Positions 35,698 to 44,532 of a DNA stretch of 64,000 nucleotides are shown here, piece after piece. Made by a program: the position numbers and the translations under genes. Source of the stretch: Lewinella sp. JB7 (lineage in GTDB: Bacteria > Bacteroidota > Bacteroidia > Chitinophagales > Saprospiraceae). The DNA is taken from NCBI RefSeq assembly GCF_024297185.1, contig NZ_JANCTD010000001.1:124001-188000 (forward strand), given 5' to 3'. Position 1 is the first letter of the stretch. Every line of letters begins with the position of its first letter. The notes beneath the pieces are model-generated. The model ran no database searches. It saw only the letters and a program-made list of their open reading frames with translations, and was not told where the DNA came from.

Positions 35698-36672
35698 ATG
35701 CAACTCTTCACCGACCTTACCGGCCCGAACCATCGTCGCGCACTGGGGCGCGCCATCACGCTGGTGGAGAGCAGCCGCCCGGAAGACCAGGACGCGGCCG
35801 CGGCACTCATCGCACGTGCCGAACAGCATGCGCGCACGAAGAGCACTTTCCGCCTCGGCATCAGCGGCACCCCCGGCGTGGGAAAATCCACCTTCATCGA
35901 AGCCTACGGTACCGAAGTGCTGAAGCGGGGCCACCGGCTGGCAGTACTGGCCATCGACCCGACGAGCAGCCTTAGCGGGGGCAGCATCCTGGGGGATAAG
36001 ACCCGCATGGAAAGCCTCACGCGGGAAGCGAATGCCTTCATCCGCCCCAGCCCCAACGCCGGGGAACTTGGGGGGGTAGGGCCGGCCAGTCGCGCGGCCG
36101 TTTTGCTCTGTGAAGCGGCGGGCTACGATTACATCATCGTCGAGACGGTGGGCGTAGGGCAGGCCGAATGGCAGGTACACGCCATGACGGATGCCTTTCT
36201 GCTGCTCGCCCAACCCGCCGCCGGCGACGACCTGCAGGGCATCAAACGCGGCATCCTGGAACTCGCCGATCACCTGGTCGTAAACAAGGCCGACACGCTG
36301 CCCCGGGAAGCCCGGCTGGCCGCCGCCGAACTACGCCGGGGACTGCACCTGGCACCCCCGCGGCCGGACGGATGGGCCGTGGAGGTCGCCACCGCCAGTG
36401 CCCTTACCGGGGCGGGCGTGGAGGCGGCGGTGGACCGGATGGAACACTTTCGCCGGCAGCAAGCGACTTCCGTTGCCGCCCGGCGGCGGCAACAGCGGAC
36501 GGATTGGCTGCGCGAACAACTTAACCGCGAACTGCTCCGACGGCTGCACGTTTACCTCAGGGTTGCCGGGCTGGAAAACGACCAACTTCGCGCCTTGCTC
36601 GACCAACACCTCACCATTCCCGCCACCGCGGATGTTATACTGACGGATTTTCTAAAATACAGTAAACCATGA
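35698..36672 (+). CDS. meaB: Methylmalonyl-CoA mutase-associated GTPase MeaB
   Basis: This 324-residue G3E P-loop GTPase protects and reloads B12 in methylmalonyl-CoA mutase. Walker A is GTPGVGKST (57-65), followed by AIDPTSSLSGGSILGDKTRM, RPSPNAGELGGVG and VETVGVGQAE (switch regions), with NKAD as the guanine-specificity motif. C-terminal helices form the dimer arm. Together with the epimerase at 32.3 kb it implies propionate or succinyl-CoA interconversion. The stop overlaps the lemA start (ATGA). Confidence 0.93.
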   Translation: MQLFTDLTGPNHRRALGRAITLVESSRPEDQDAAAALIARAEQHARTKSTFRLGISGTPGVGKSTFIEAYGTEVLKRGHRLAVLAIDPTSSLSGGSILGDKTRMESLTREANAFIRPSPNAGELGGVGPASRAAVLLCEAAGYDYIIVETVGVGQAEWQVHAMTDAFLLLAQPAAGDDLQGIKRGILELADHLVVNKADTLPREARLAAAELRRGLHLAPPRPDGWAVEVATASALTGAGVEAAVDRMEHFRRQQATSVAARRRQQRTDWLREQLNRELLRRLHVYLRVAGLENDQLRALLDQHLTIPATADVILTDFLKYSKP

Positions 36673-37256
36673 GATCATTTTCCACCCTGGCCATCGTCGT
36701 TGGTATTCTGGCCGTCCTGCTCATCGCGGGTTGCTCCAGCTACAACGGATTCGTTAATGCCGAGGAGGACGTCGAGCGCGTTTGGTCCGACGTAGAGACC
36801 CAGTACCAGCGCCGGGCCGACCTCATCCCCAATCTGGTCAATACCGTCAAGGGGGCCGCTGAATTTGAGCGGGGGACCCTCGAGGCGGTTACCGAAGCCC
36901 GCGCCAAGGCTACGTCCATCACCATCAATGCCGATGATCTGACCCCCGAAAAGCTCGAACAGTTCCAGGCGGCTCAGGCCCAGGTAAGTGCCGGACTCGG
37001 ACGCCTCCTGGCCACCGCCGAAGCTTACCCCCAGCTGCAGTCCAACGCCCAGTTCCAGGCGCTGCAGGACGAGCTGGCCGGCACGGAAAACCGCATCAGT
37101 ACCGCCAGAATGCGCTTCAACGAGCAGGCGACTCAGTACAATAAGAAGGTCCGGCAGTTTCCGGGAGTGGTTTTCGCCTCCGTATTCGGCTTCGACCAGA
37201 AGCCTCAGTTCCAGGCCGAGGCCGGTGCGCAAAACGCCCCGACGGTCGAATTCTGA
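36669..37256 (+). CDS. lemA: LemA family protein
   Basis: This 195-residue protein has an N-terminal hydrophobic segment (ILAVLLIAGCSSYN), which could also be a lipobox, and a helical LemA domain with YQRRADLIPNLVNTVKGAAEFE, the family signature. Function in the family is unclear; it is often next to TPM-domain genes, as here. It is coupled to meaB upstream and to the TPM gene downstream by 4-base and 1-base overlaps. Confidence 0.92.
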   Translation: MRSFSTLAIVVGILAVLLIAGCSSYNGFVNAEEDVERVWSDVETQYQRRADLIPNLVNTVKGAAEFERGTLEAVTEARAKATSITINADDLTPEKLEQFQAAQAQVSAGLGRLLATAEAYPQLQSNAQFQALQDELAGTENRISTARMRFNEQATQYNKKVRQFPGVVFASVFGFDQKPQFQAEAGAQNAPTVEF

Positions 37257-37693
37257 TGGTAAAATTCTTTAATACGGAGGAAGAAGCCCGGATCATCACG
37301 GCCATTCGGGAGGCGGAAACGGCGACTTCCGGGGAGATCCGGGTGCACGTCGAAGTCGGTGCCCGCAAGCCCGCCCTCGAAATCGCCAAACGCATCTTTG
37401 GGGAACTGGGTATGGAAAAGACCCAGGACCGCAACGGCGTGCTCATCCTCCTGGCCGTCGACCGCCGCGAATTCGCGATCGTAGGGGATACGGGCATCAA
37501 CAAGGTAGTACCCGCAGACTTCTGGGCCACCGAGCGCGATCTGATGCAGCAGTACTTTAAGCGGGGGGAGTTCGCCGCGGGTATCGAACTGGTCATTCAG
37601 CAGATCGGCGCGAAACTTAAAACCTACTTCCCCTACCAGACCGACGACGTTAACGAACTCCCCGACGAGATTTCTTACAACAAGCCCAAGTAA
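37256..37693 (+). CDS. TPM-domain protein, cytoplasmic or membrane-associated form
   Basis: This 145-residue protein consists of a TPM (YgcG/TLP18.3/Psb32/MOLO-1) domain: ITAIREAETATSGEIRVHVEV, DRNGVLILLAVDRREFAIVGDTGI and a C-terminal helix. Unlike most relatives, no signal peptide is visible. It overlaps lemA by one base and precedes a second, exported TPM gene by 26 bases. Confidence 0.85.
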   Translation: MVKFFNTEEEARIITAIREAETATSGEIRVHVEVGARKPALEIAKRIFGELGMEKTQDRNGVLILLAVDRREFAIVGDTGINKVVPADFWATERDLMQQYFKRGEFAAGIELVIQQIGAKLKTYFPYQTDDVNELPDEISYNKPK

Positions 37694-37719
37694 ATCCCGC
37701 ACCACCGGGCCAGGCCAAA

Positions 37720-38574
37720 ATGCGAACCGTGAACAACCGATCCTCCGTACTGAATCTCTCCCGTGGCTGGTTGTCGGTGCTGCTCCTGTTCGTGCTGTCG
37801 CTGGCGATGGTGGCCCAACCGGCCATTCCCGCGAAGAGCGACCAACTGGTCAACGATTACGCGGGCTTGCTCAGCGCTGCCCAGCGGGCGGAGCTCACCC
37901 AACGCCTAAACGACTACGCCCGGGAAACTTCCACTCAGATCGCGGTGGTCACGGAAGCCTCACTACAGGGCGAGGATGTCTTCGACCGCAGTCTGGCCAT
38001 CGCCTCCGGTTGGGGCATCGGTGGATCGGAGCAGAAGGACAATGGCGTGCTGGTGTACATTGCCCGTGACGACCGTAAGATCTTTATCCAGACCGGCTAC
38101 GGTGCCGAAGGCTTTCTCAACGACGCCCGCGCCGGCCGTATCATCCGGAACATCATGACGCCCGCCTTCCGGCAGGGTGACTACTACGCCGGCATCGCGG
38201 GAGCCACCCAGGCTATTATGGATGCCGGGCGGGGAGAATACACGGCCGATGAAGTCCCCGAAAGCAGCGGCGGCATCCCCCCGATCTTCGTCTTCATGTT
38301 TATCTTCTTCATCTTCATGCTGCTGAACCGCTACGGGAACCGCCACGACGATGATGACGACGACGATGGAGGATACTGGCGCAACGGACGCTACGATAAA
38401 GATGATCCCCGGCGGCGCAGACGGCGTGGGGGCGGCTGGTTCATCCTGCCCGGTGGCTTCGGCGGCGGCGGCGGTGGTGGTTTTGGCGGCGGGGGCGGCT
38501 TCGGGGGAGGCGGCGGCTTCGGGGGCTTCGGTGGGGGTGGTTTCGGCGGCGGCGGCGCGGGCGGTGGCTGGTAA
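37720..38574 (+). CDS. Exported TPM-domain protein with Gly-rich tail
   Basis: This 284-residue protein has a signal or anchor (residues about 15-32), a TPM domain (about 40-180) with VNDYAGLLSAAQRAEL and DNGVLVYIARDDRKIFIQTGYG, a transmembrane helix (PPIFVFMFIFFIFMLL), an aspartate run (seven Asp), a basic stretch and a Gly/Phe-rich tail of about 50 residues. This YgcG-like layout occurs widely next to LemA. The function is unknown; a membrane-associated role in photosystem or phosphatase-like chemistry is known only in plants. Confidence 0.88.
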   Translation: MRTVNNRSSVLNLSRGWLSVLLLFVLSLAMVAQPAIPAKSDQLVNDYAGLLSAAQRAELTQRLNDYARETSTQIAVVTEASLQGEDVFDRSLAIASGWGIGGSEQKDNGVLVYIARDDRKIFIQTGYGAEGFLNDARAGRIIRNIMTPAFRQGDYYAGIAGATQAIMDAGRGEYTADEVPESSGGIPPIFVFMFIFFIFMLLNRYGNRHDDDDDDDGGYWRNGRYDKDDPRRRRRRGGGWFILPGGFGGGGGGGFGGGGGFGGGGGFGGFGGGGFGGGGAGGGW

Positions 38575-38652
38575 GCTTTAACGTCACATTCACAGCCGTT
38601 CGCGGTCCGGGAGCGTTGCCCCTATATTCGCCTTACCGTTAACGCCCCGACC

Positions 38653-39093
38653 ATGCGACTAGTCCTGATCTTTTGTTCCCTATTGCTGTCGGCCGGTGCC
38701 TTCAGCCAGTCCGCCGCGGCGAGCACCTGGCAGGACCTGGCCAAGGTGACTTACGAAAAGAAGTACGATGAGCTGTTGGGCTTCAAGGTGGACGTGCCCG
38801 TTTTTGCCGAAAGTATCCGGGCGATGGAGGGGAAAATCATCGAGATCAGCGGCTACATCGTGCCCGTGGAGGGGTACAAGAGCCACCGGGAGTTCGTCTT
38901 TAGTGCCTACCCGTACAACATGTGCTTTTTTTGCGGGGGCGCGGGTCCCGAGACGGTGATGGAAGTGACCGCTTCCGAGCCCGTTAAGTACAGTACGTCC
39001 CGGATTACCCTGCGCGGGAAGCTGACCCTCAACGACAGCAATATCAATCGGTTGATGTACCTCCTCACCGACGCCGAACTCGTAACGAAGTAG
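38653..39093 (+). CDS. Small exported protein, possibly DUF3299-like
   Basis: This 146-residue protein has a signal peptide (about 1-19). The core EGKIIEISGYIVPVEGYKSH, followed by the cysteine motif CFFCGGAGPETVMEV and a strand pair (TLRGKLTLN), suggests an OB-like fold resembling DUF3299 periplasmic proteins. That similarity is from memory and not checked. The two cysteines may bind metal or form a disulfide. It lies between the TPM gene and the M28 peptidase gene in the same direction. Confidence 0.65.
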   Translation: MRLVLIFCSLLLSAGAFSQSAAASTWQDLAKVTYEKKYDELLGFKVDVPVFAESIRAMEGKIIEISGYIVPVEGYKSHREFVFSAYPYNMCFFCGGAGPETVMEVTASEPVKYSTSRITLRGKLTLNDSNINRLMYLLTDAELVTK

Positions 39094-39184
39094 CCCTCCT
39101 ACGCCGGCGAGCCATCCGTCGCATACGATTGACTGATGACGGGAGGCGAACTCAGGACGGCGATAACCCTCAGAATACCCAGCC

Positions 39185-40189
39185 TTGACAATTAAGTATG
39201 TAACCCCGTGCCTACTGTTTATGCTCCTGCTCCTGTCCGGGTGCCAACCGGATCCCGCCGCTCCCATTGCAGATACGGCTCCTGCGACCCCGCCCGTGAA
39301 GAAAGACGCGAAGCCCGTCCCGAAATTTGACCGGGACAGTGCCTACGCTTACGTTGAACGGCAGGTGAACTTCGGTCCGCGGATAGTGAACAGCGATGCT
39401 CACCGCCAGACGAAAGCATGGTTGGTCGACCGGCTCGAAGCCTTCGGGGCACAGGTAGTCGAACAGGATTTTACGGCCGAGGCCTACGACGGCACGGAAC
39501 TCCGCGCCACGAACATCATTGCCTGCTACGCACCCCAGCTGTCGGACCGCATTCTGCTGGCGGCCCACTGGGACACCCGCCCCTTCGCCGACAGTGAACT
39601 GGAAACCGACCCGAATGCCGTCGTGAACGGCGCCGACGACGGTGCCAGCGGGGTAGGGGTCTTACTTGAAGTCGCCCGACAGCTCGGTCTGAATACTCCC
39701 GACATCGGAGTCGATATAGTACTACTGGACGCGGAAGATTACGGGGAAGCGAACGGCGGCAATCGCAACAGCTGGGGGCTTGGCGCGCAGTACTACTCGC
39801 GGAACGTCCCGCAGCCTAAACCCCGCTTCGGTATCCTGCTGGACATGGTGGGGGGCCGGGACGCGAACTTCGCGGTAGAAGGATACTCGGAGAAATACGC
39901 CCCGGAAGTGGTACGCAAGGTTTGGCGTCTGGCCGACGGGATGGGCTACGGCAACTACTTCGTCAACGAGCGGGGTGGCGCGATCACCGACGATCACTAC
40001 TTTCTGAATACGATCGCGGGCATCCCGACCATCGACATCATCAACCACCGGAAGGATACGAAGAGCGGGTTCGTCGAGCACTGGCATACCGGCAACGATA
40101 ATATGGACGTGATCGACAAGCGGACGCTCCGGGCGGCGGGCCAGGTCGTGCTCGCTACGATCTTCCGCGAAGCGGCGGGTACGCTTTAA
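39185..40189 (+). CDS. M28-family peptidase, glutaminyl-cyclase-like lipoprotein
   Basis: This 334-residue protein starts at a TTG that gives a complete lipoprotein signal (lipobox LLLSGC); the first ATG (39221) would leave only a few residues before the Cys. Zinc ligands of the M28 fold are visible: His and Asp in AAHWDTRP and GADDGASG, Glu in LLDAEDYG, Asp in LLDMVGGRD, and a late His in EHWHTGNDNMD. WDTRPFADSE and the overall length match bacterial glutaminyl-peptide cyclotransferases, which form N-terminal pyroglutamate on exported proteins. An aminopeptidase is the alternative. Confidence 0.8.
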   Translation: MTIKYVTPCLLFMLLLLSGCQPDPAAPIADTAPATPPVKKDAKPVPKFDRDSAYAYVERQVNFGPRIVNSDAHRQTKAWLVDRLEAFGAQVVEQDFTAEAYDGTELRATNIIACYAPQLSDRILLAAHWDTRPFADSELETDPNAVVNGADDGASGVGVLLEVARQLGLNTPDIGVDIVLLDAEDYGEANGGNRNSWGLGAQYYSRNVPQPKPRFGILLDMVGGRDANFAVEGYSEKYAPEVVRKVWRLADGMGYGNYFVNERGGAITDDHYFLNTIAGIPTIDIINHRKDTKSGFVEHWHTGNDNMDVIDKRTLRAAGQVVLATIFREAAGTL

Positions 40190-40229
40190 CCGCGTCCGCA
40201 TTTTCTCCGGTAGTGGATGATGCGTAGCG

Positions 40230-41783
40230 TTACTGCGCGGAGCGAAGCAATGTACCCATGTCCACCTTCGGGCCGATCAGGCCGGCCAGCTCCTCGGCTT
40301 TGACGCGCACCTGCTCCAAGGTATCACGGTCGCGGACGGTCACGGTGCCGTCCTCCAGGCTGTCGAAGTCTACGGTAATGCAGAAGGGGGTACCCACCGC
40401 GTCCTGCCGGCGGTAAAGCTTGCCGATCGAGCCGGTATCGTCGTACTGCACCTCGAAGCGGAAGCGCAGGTCATTGAAGATGTCCTTAGCCATGCCGACC
40501 AGCCGCTCGTCGTTGCGCTTCAATGGCATGATGGCCGCCTTGATGGGCGCGATGGCGGGGTGCAGCGATAGTACGGTGCGGGTGTTGTTCGGATCGTCCT
40601 GGCCGGGAACCTGCTCGTCGCGCAGGGCGTGGGTGAGGGTGGCGAGGAAGAGGCGATCGGCTCCGATGGAGGTTTCCACGACGTAGGGGACGTAGCTTTC
40701 CTTCGTTTCCGGATCGAAGTACTGCATTTTCCTGCCCGAGAGCTCCTGGTGGGCGCTGAGGTCGAAATCGGTGCGGCTGTGAATACCTTCCAGTTCCTTA
40801 AAGCCAAAGGGAAATTCGAACTGAATATCCACCGCGGCATCGGCGTAGTGGGCCAGATTATCGTGGTCGTGGAAGCGCAGTTTACTCTGGGGGTGGAGGG
40901 CCAGGTGCCACTTCAGGCGGGCCTCCTTCCACTTTTCGTACCATTCCTGCTGGCTGCCGGGTTGGATGAAGAACTGCATCTCCATCTGCTCGAATTCCCG
41001 CATGCGGAAGATGAACTGGCGGGCGACGATCTCGTTGCGGAAGGCCTTACCGATCTGGGCGATGCCGAAGGGCAGCTTCTGGCGGGTGGTCTTCTGTACG
41101 TTGGTGAAGTTGACGAAGATGCCCTGGGCGGTTTCGGGGCGGAGGTACAGTTTGCCTTCCTCGCCGGCGATGTTGCCGAGTTGGGTGGAGAACATGAGGT
41201 TGAACTGCCGCACGTCGGTCCAGTTCTTACTACCGGTATCGGGCTCGCTGATGCCGAGGTCCTCAATGATCTGTTTGAGTCCGGCCATATCGCCGTCGGT
41301 CATGGCCGTAGCCAGACGCTTGGCTACTTCCTGGTGCTCCTTCGCGTAGCGCTGTACGTTGGGGTTGGTGTCACGGAACTGCGCCTCGTCAAAGGAATCG
41401 CCGAACCGCTTCCGGGCCTTGGCGATCTCCTTATTGATCTTGCCCTCGATCTTGTCCATGTACTCCTCGATGAGCACGTCGGCACGGAACCGTTTCTTCG
41501 AGTCCTTGTTGTCGATGAGCGGATCGTTGAAGGCGTCGACGTGACCGGAGGCCTTCCAGGTTTTGGGGTGCATGAAGATGGCCGCATCGATGCCCACGAT
41601 GTTATCGTGTAACTGTACCATACTGCGCCACCAGTACTCCTTGAGGTTGTTCTTCAGCAGTACGCCGTTGGGGCCGTAGTCGTAAGCGGCGGCCAGACCG
41701 TCGTAAATTTCACTGCTCTGGTAGATGAAGCCGTTCTCCTTGGCGTGGGCGGTAAGGGCTTTGAAGTCGATTTCGGTGGCCAT
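40230..41783 (-). CDS. glyS: Glycine--tRNA ligase (single-chain alpha2 type)
   Basis: This 517-residue class II synthetase charges tRNA-Gly. It is the single-chain form and not the GlyQ/GlyS heterotetramer. Segments seen are YQSSEIYDGLAAAYDYGPNG, GHVDAFNDPL, RPETAQGIFVNF, QIGKAFRNEI (motif 2) and VETSIGADRLFLA (motif 3), and a C-terminal anticodon-binding domain. The ATG at 41783 is chosen over an 18-codon extension. A TATCTTCG box lies 21 bases upstream, divergent from the neighbouring gene's box. Confidence 0.95.
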   Translation of the reverse strand: MATEIDFKALTAHAKENGFIYQSSEIYDGLAAAYDYGPNGVLLKNNLKEYWWRSMVQLHDNIVGIDAAIFMHPKTWKASGHVDAFNDPLIDNKDSKKRFRADVLIEEYMDKIEGKINKEIAKARKRFGDSFDEAQFRDTNPNVQRYAKEHQEVAKRLATAMTDGDMAGLKQIIEDLGISEPDTGSKNWTDVRQFNLMFSTQLGNIAGEEGKLYLRPETAQGIFVNFTNVQKTTRQKLPFGIAQIGKAFRNEIVARQFIFRMREFEQMEMQFFIQPGSQQEWYEKWKEARLKWHLALHPQSKLRFHDHDNLAHYADAAVDIQFEFPFGFKELEGIHSRTDFDLSAHQELSGRKMQYFDPETKESYVPYVVETSIGADRLFLATLTHALRDEQVPGQDDPNNTRTVLSLHPAIAPIKAAIMPLKRNDERLVGMAKDIFNDLRFRFEVQYDDTGSIGKLYRRQDAVGTPFCITVDFDSLEDGTVTVRDRDTLEQVRVKAEELAGLIGPKVDMGTLLRSAQ

Positions 41784-41804
41784 GGCGGTAACTGTTTGGG
41801 GGCG

Positions 41805-41812
41805 CGAAGATA
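41805..41812 (-). promoter_or_regulatory. -7 box of glyS
   Basis: On the minus strand TATCTTCG matches TAnnTTTG with one mismatch. A TTG lies 22 bases further upstream (41835-41837). Confidence 0.45.
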
Positions 41813-41825
41813 GGAAGACGCGTTG

Positions 41826-41833
41826 TACCTTCG
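41826..41833 (+). promoter_or_regulatory. -7 box of the GCS2-CBS gene
   Basis: TACCTTCG matches TAnnTTTG with one mismatch, 18 bases upstream of the ATG. It is divergent from and only 13 bases away from the glyS box. Confidence 0.45.
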
Positions 41834-41851
41834 GCAAACACCAATCTACCC

Positions 41852-43777
41852 ATGGGAGAAGAAAAAGTTAACGTACCCACTCAGGACAGTCGGTCCGCCT
41901 TCACCCATCACCTCCTGCAGGACGTGCAGGCCCTGGAGTTCATGCTCAAACATAAGATGTTCGAGACGGATACCATCCGTATCGGGGCCGAACAGGAGAT
42001 GTGCCTGGTCGACAAAAAGACCCTGAAGCCGACGCCGAAGAACATGGCCGTGCTCAAGCGGCTGAAGGACTATCCCTGGGCCACGACCGAGATCGCCCGC
42101 TTCAATCTGGAGACCAACTTCACGCCCCAGGTCTTCCGGGGCGATGCCCTGCGGAAGATGGAGGAGGAGAATATGAAGCAGCTCCGCATCGTGAAGGAGG
42201 CGGCAAAGGCCAGCAACGCCCAGTTGGTCCTGACGGGCATCCTGCCTACCCTGCGAAAGTTCGACCTCAATCTCGAGAACCTGACGCCCAAGCCGCGTTA
42301 CCTAGCCCTCATCGAGGCCATTAAGGAGCAGCAAAAGAACGAGCGGGGCTTCACCCTCAATTTGCAGGGCATCGATGACTTGCACATTCACCACGACAGC
42401 CCACTGCTCGAGGCGTGCAATACCAGCTACCAGGTCCACCTACAGGTGACGCCCGATACGTTCGTTCCTCTCTACAACATCGCCCAGGCGGTGGCCGCGC
42501 CCATCCTGGCGATCGCGGCCAACAGTCCGCTGGTCTTCGGCAAGCGACTGTGGCACGAATCCCGGATCGCCCTGTTCCAACAGTCGCTCGACGTTCGTAC
42601 CAGCAAGGAGCACATGCGACAGTCCGAGCCCCGCGTAAGTTTCGGCACCCGCTGGCTCGACCAGAGCCTTATGGAGATCTATAAGGAGGATATTGCCCGC
42701 TACCGCGTGTTGCTGGGCACGGAGATCGACGAAGACAGCCTCGAAATGCTCCGCAACGGAGACATTCCCAAACTCCGTGCATTGCAAGTACACAACGGCA
42801 CCGTCTACCGCTGGAACCGCCCCTGCTACGGCATCAGCGACAACGGAATGCCCCACCTGCGGATTGAGAATCGCGTGCTTCCGGCCGGACCCACGGTACT
42901 TGACCAGACCGCCAATGCCGCCTTCTGGCTCGGGGTAATGATGGGAATGGCCCATAAGTACAAGGACATCCGCGAGCACATGAGCTTCGCCGACGTCAAG
43001 GATAATTTCTCTAAAGCCGCTAAATTCGGCATAGACACCCAGTTCACCTGGTTCAACAACCAGAAGATCAACTGCCGCGACCTCATCCTACAGGAGTTGT
43101 TGCCGCTGGCCTACGACGGACTCGTCGCACAGGGCATCGATCAACCGGACATCGAGCGCTACCTCAGCGTGATCCAGGGACGGGCGGAGGTGCACCAGAA
43201 CGGTGCCCGCTGGCTCCTGAAGTCGTTCACTCAACTCACCGAGCGGGTGAACCGCGACGAGGCCGTGACCATCCTCACCTCCCAAATGGTTAAATGCCAG
43301 TTGGAGCAGGATCCCGTGCATAAGTGGCCGATTCCGAAGGTTGAAGATCTGAAGCACTACCGCCCCGTCGGATTGCGGGTCGAGGAATTTATGGAAACCG
43401 ACCTGTTTACCGTCCGCGAGTCCGACCTTCTGGAACTAGTCGGCGACCTGATGGACTGGCGTAAACTCCGCTACCTTCCGGTCGAGGATGAAGACGGTCA
43501 CCTCTGCGGTCTCATTACCACCCGCAAGCTGCTGCGCTACTACATCCACAAGGGGCGCATGGAGAATGAAGCGAACGATTACCAGACCGTCGGTGATCTC
43601 ATGATCAAAAATCCGACCACCGTAAGTCCCCAGACGACCATCAAGGAGGCTATGCAAATTATGCGCGGAAGTAAGCTGGGCTGTCTTCCGGTCGTGAAGG
43701 ACAACGAATTGGTCGGCATCATCACGGAGATGGACTTTCTGCGGGTGGCGGGCAGGCTGATTGAGAGGCTGAAGTGA
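41852..43777 (+). CDS. Glutamate-cysteine-ligase-like (GCS2) domain fused to tandem CBS domains
   Basis: This 641-residue protein has a GCS2-family carboxylate-amine ligase domain in residues about 35-500 (RIGAEQEMCLVD, FNLETNFTPQVF, LHIHHDSPLLEACNTSYQVHLQV, SFGTRWL, RIENRVLPAGPTVLD). Two CBS modules follow from about 505 (MDWRKLRYLPVEDEDGHLCGLIT; MRGSKLGCLPVVKDNELVGIIT). CBS pairs bind adenine nucleotides and often regulate enzymes, so this is probably an energy-regulated amine ligase. Whether it makes gamma-glutamylcysteine or another gamma-glutamyl compound is not known. Confidence 0.8.
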   Translation: MGEEKVNVPTQDSRSAFTHHLLQDVQALEFMLKHKMFETDTIRIGAEQEMCLVDKKTLKPTPKNMAVLKRLKDYPWATTEIARFNLETNFTPQVFRGDALRKMEEENMKQLRIVKEAAKASNAQLVLTGILPTLRKFDLNLENLTPKPRYLALIEAIKEQQKNERGFTLNLQGIDDLHIHHDSPLLEACNTSYQVHLQVTPDTFVPLYNIAQAVAAPILAIAANSPLVFGKRLWHESRIALFQQSLDVRTSKEHMRQSEPRVSFGTRWLDQSLMEIYKEDIARYRVLLGTEIDEDSLEMLRNGDIPKLRALQVHNGTVYRWNRPCYGISDNGMPHLRIENRVLPAGPTVLDQTANAAFWLGVMMGMAHKYKDIREHMSFADVKDNFSKAAKFGIDTQFTWFNNQKINCRDLILQELLPLAYDGLVAQGIDQPDIERYLSVIQGRAEVHQNGARWLLKSFTQLTERVNRDEAVTILTSQMVKCQLEQDPVHKWPIPKVEDLKHYRPVGLRVEEFMETDLFTVRESDLLELVGDLMDWRKLRYLPVEDEDGHLCGLITTRKLLRYYIHKGRMENEANDYQTVGDLMIKNPTTVSPQTTIKEAMQIMRGSKLGCLPVVKDNELVGIITEMDFLRVAGRLIERLK

Positions 43778-44532
43778 GGGGGGTAAATTTTAAATTGGAA
43801 ATTTTCAATTTAAAATTGTGTGGCTCTGCTCAGCGACTGCGTCGGCTTCGTTTTGGCGGCAAGGGGGGGGAGATTTACCATTTACAAGTTACCATTTTCA
43901 ATTTCCAATTGACGGCTTTGCTCAGCGACTGCGTCGGCTTCGTTTTGGACAGCCAAATGGTACATGGTACATCCGTAAATGGTAGATGGTAAATCCCACT
44001 TAGCGATCAATCCGCCGGGACTTATAAATTGCTGGAGTAGGCACTGCTATGTGACAGCCAAATGGTACATGGTATATCCGTAAATGGTAAATGGTAAATT
44101 TTTGGCTAAACCCTGTGGCAACCGAATTAAGTGCTCGGTCAAAATTCCCACGCCGTCAGCGGGCCAGTCCAACAGAGTCACCGTGGCGAATATGACTGCA
44201 CGGTAGCCAATCTTAAATGAGCAATTTTAAATTACCCTCCCGGTTGGCTGAAGACTCCCGCCCCGCAAGCCAGCTCAGGATACTTGGTGCATGGTAAATT
44301 TTAAGGTTGTTCCGTATGTCAGCCGAAATTCACCTGTTCAATTTTAAACCTGAAAATCCACGCCGTCAGCGGGCCAGTCCTACAGAGTCACCGTGGCGAA
44401 TATGGCTGCGCGGTAGCCAATCTTAAATGAGCAATTTCACATTTTAAATTACCCTCCCGGGTGGCTGAAGACTCTCCCGCACGGCGGCCAAATTGTAAGT
44501 GGTACTTTTGAAGCCGTAAATCGTCCATCCCC
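43778..44532. repeat. Gene-free region with several repeat families
   Basis: No gene is seen in 755 bases. Repeats: CTCAGCGACTGCGTCGGCTT at about 43829 and 43920; an element of AGCCAAATGGTACATGGTA followed by CCGTAAATGGTA at 43950 and 44056; and a ~110-base unit at 44148 and 44358 starting CCACGCCGTCAGCGGGCC and ending GGCTGAAGACTC. AT-rich AATTTTAAATT-type blocks separate them. The prs promoter follows at 44503. Confidence 0.8.
44503..44510 (+). promoter_or_regulatory. -7 box of prs
   Basis: TACTTTTG is a perfect TAnnTTTG match, 22 bases before the ATG at 44533, just outside the repeat region. Confidence 0.5.
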
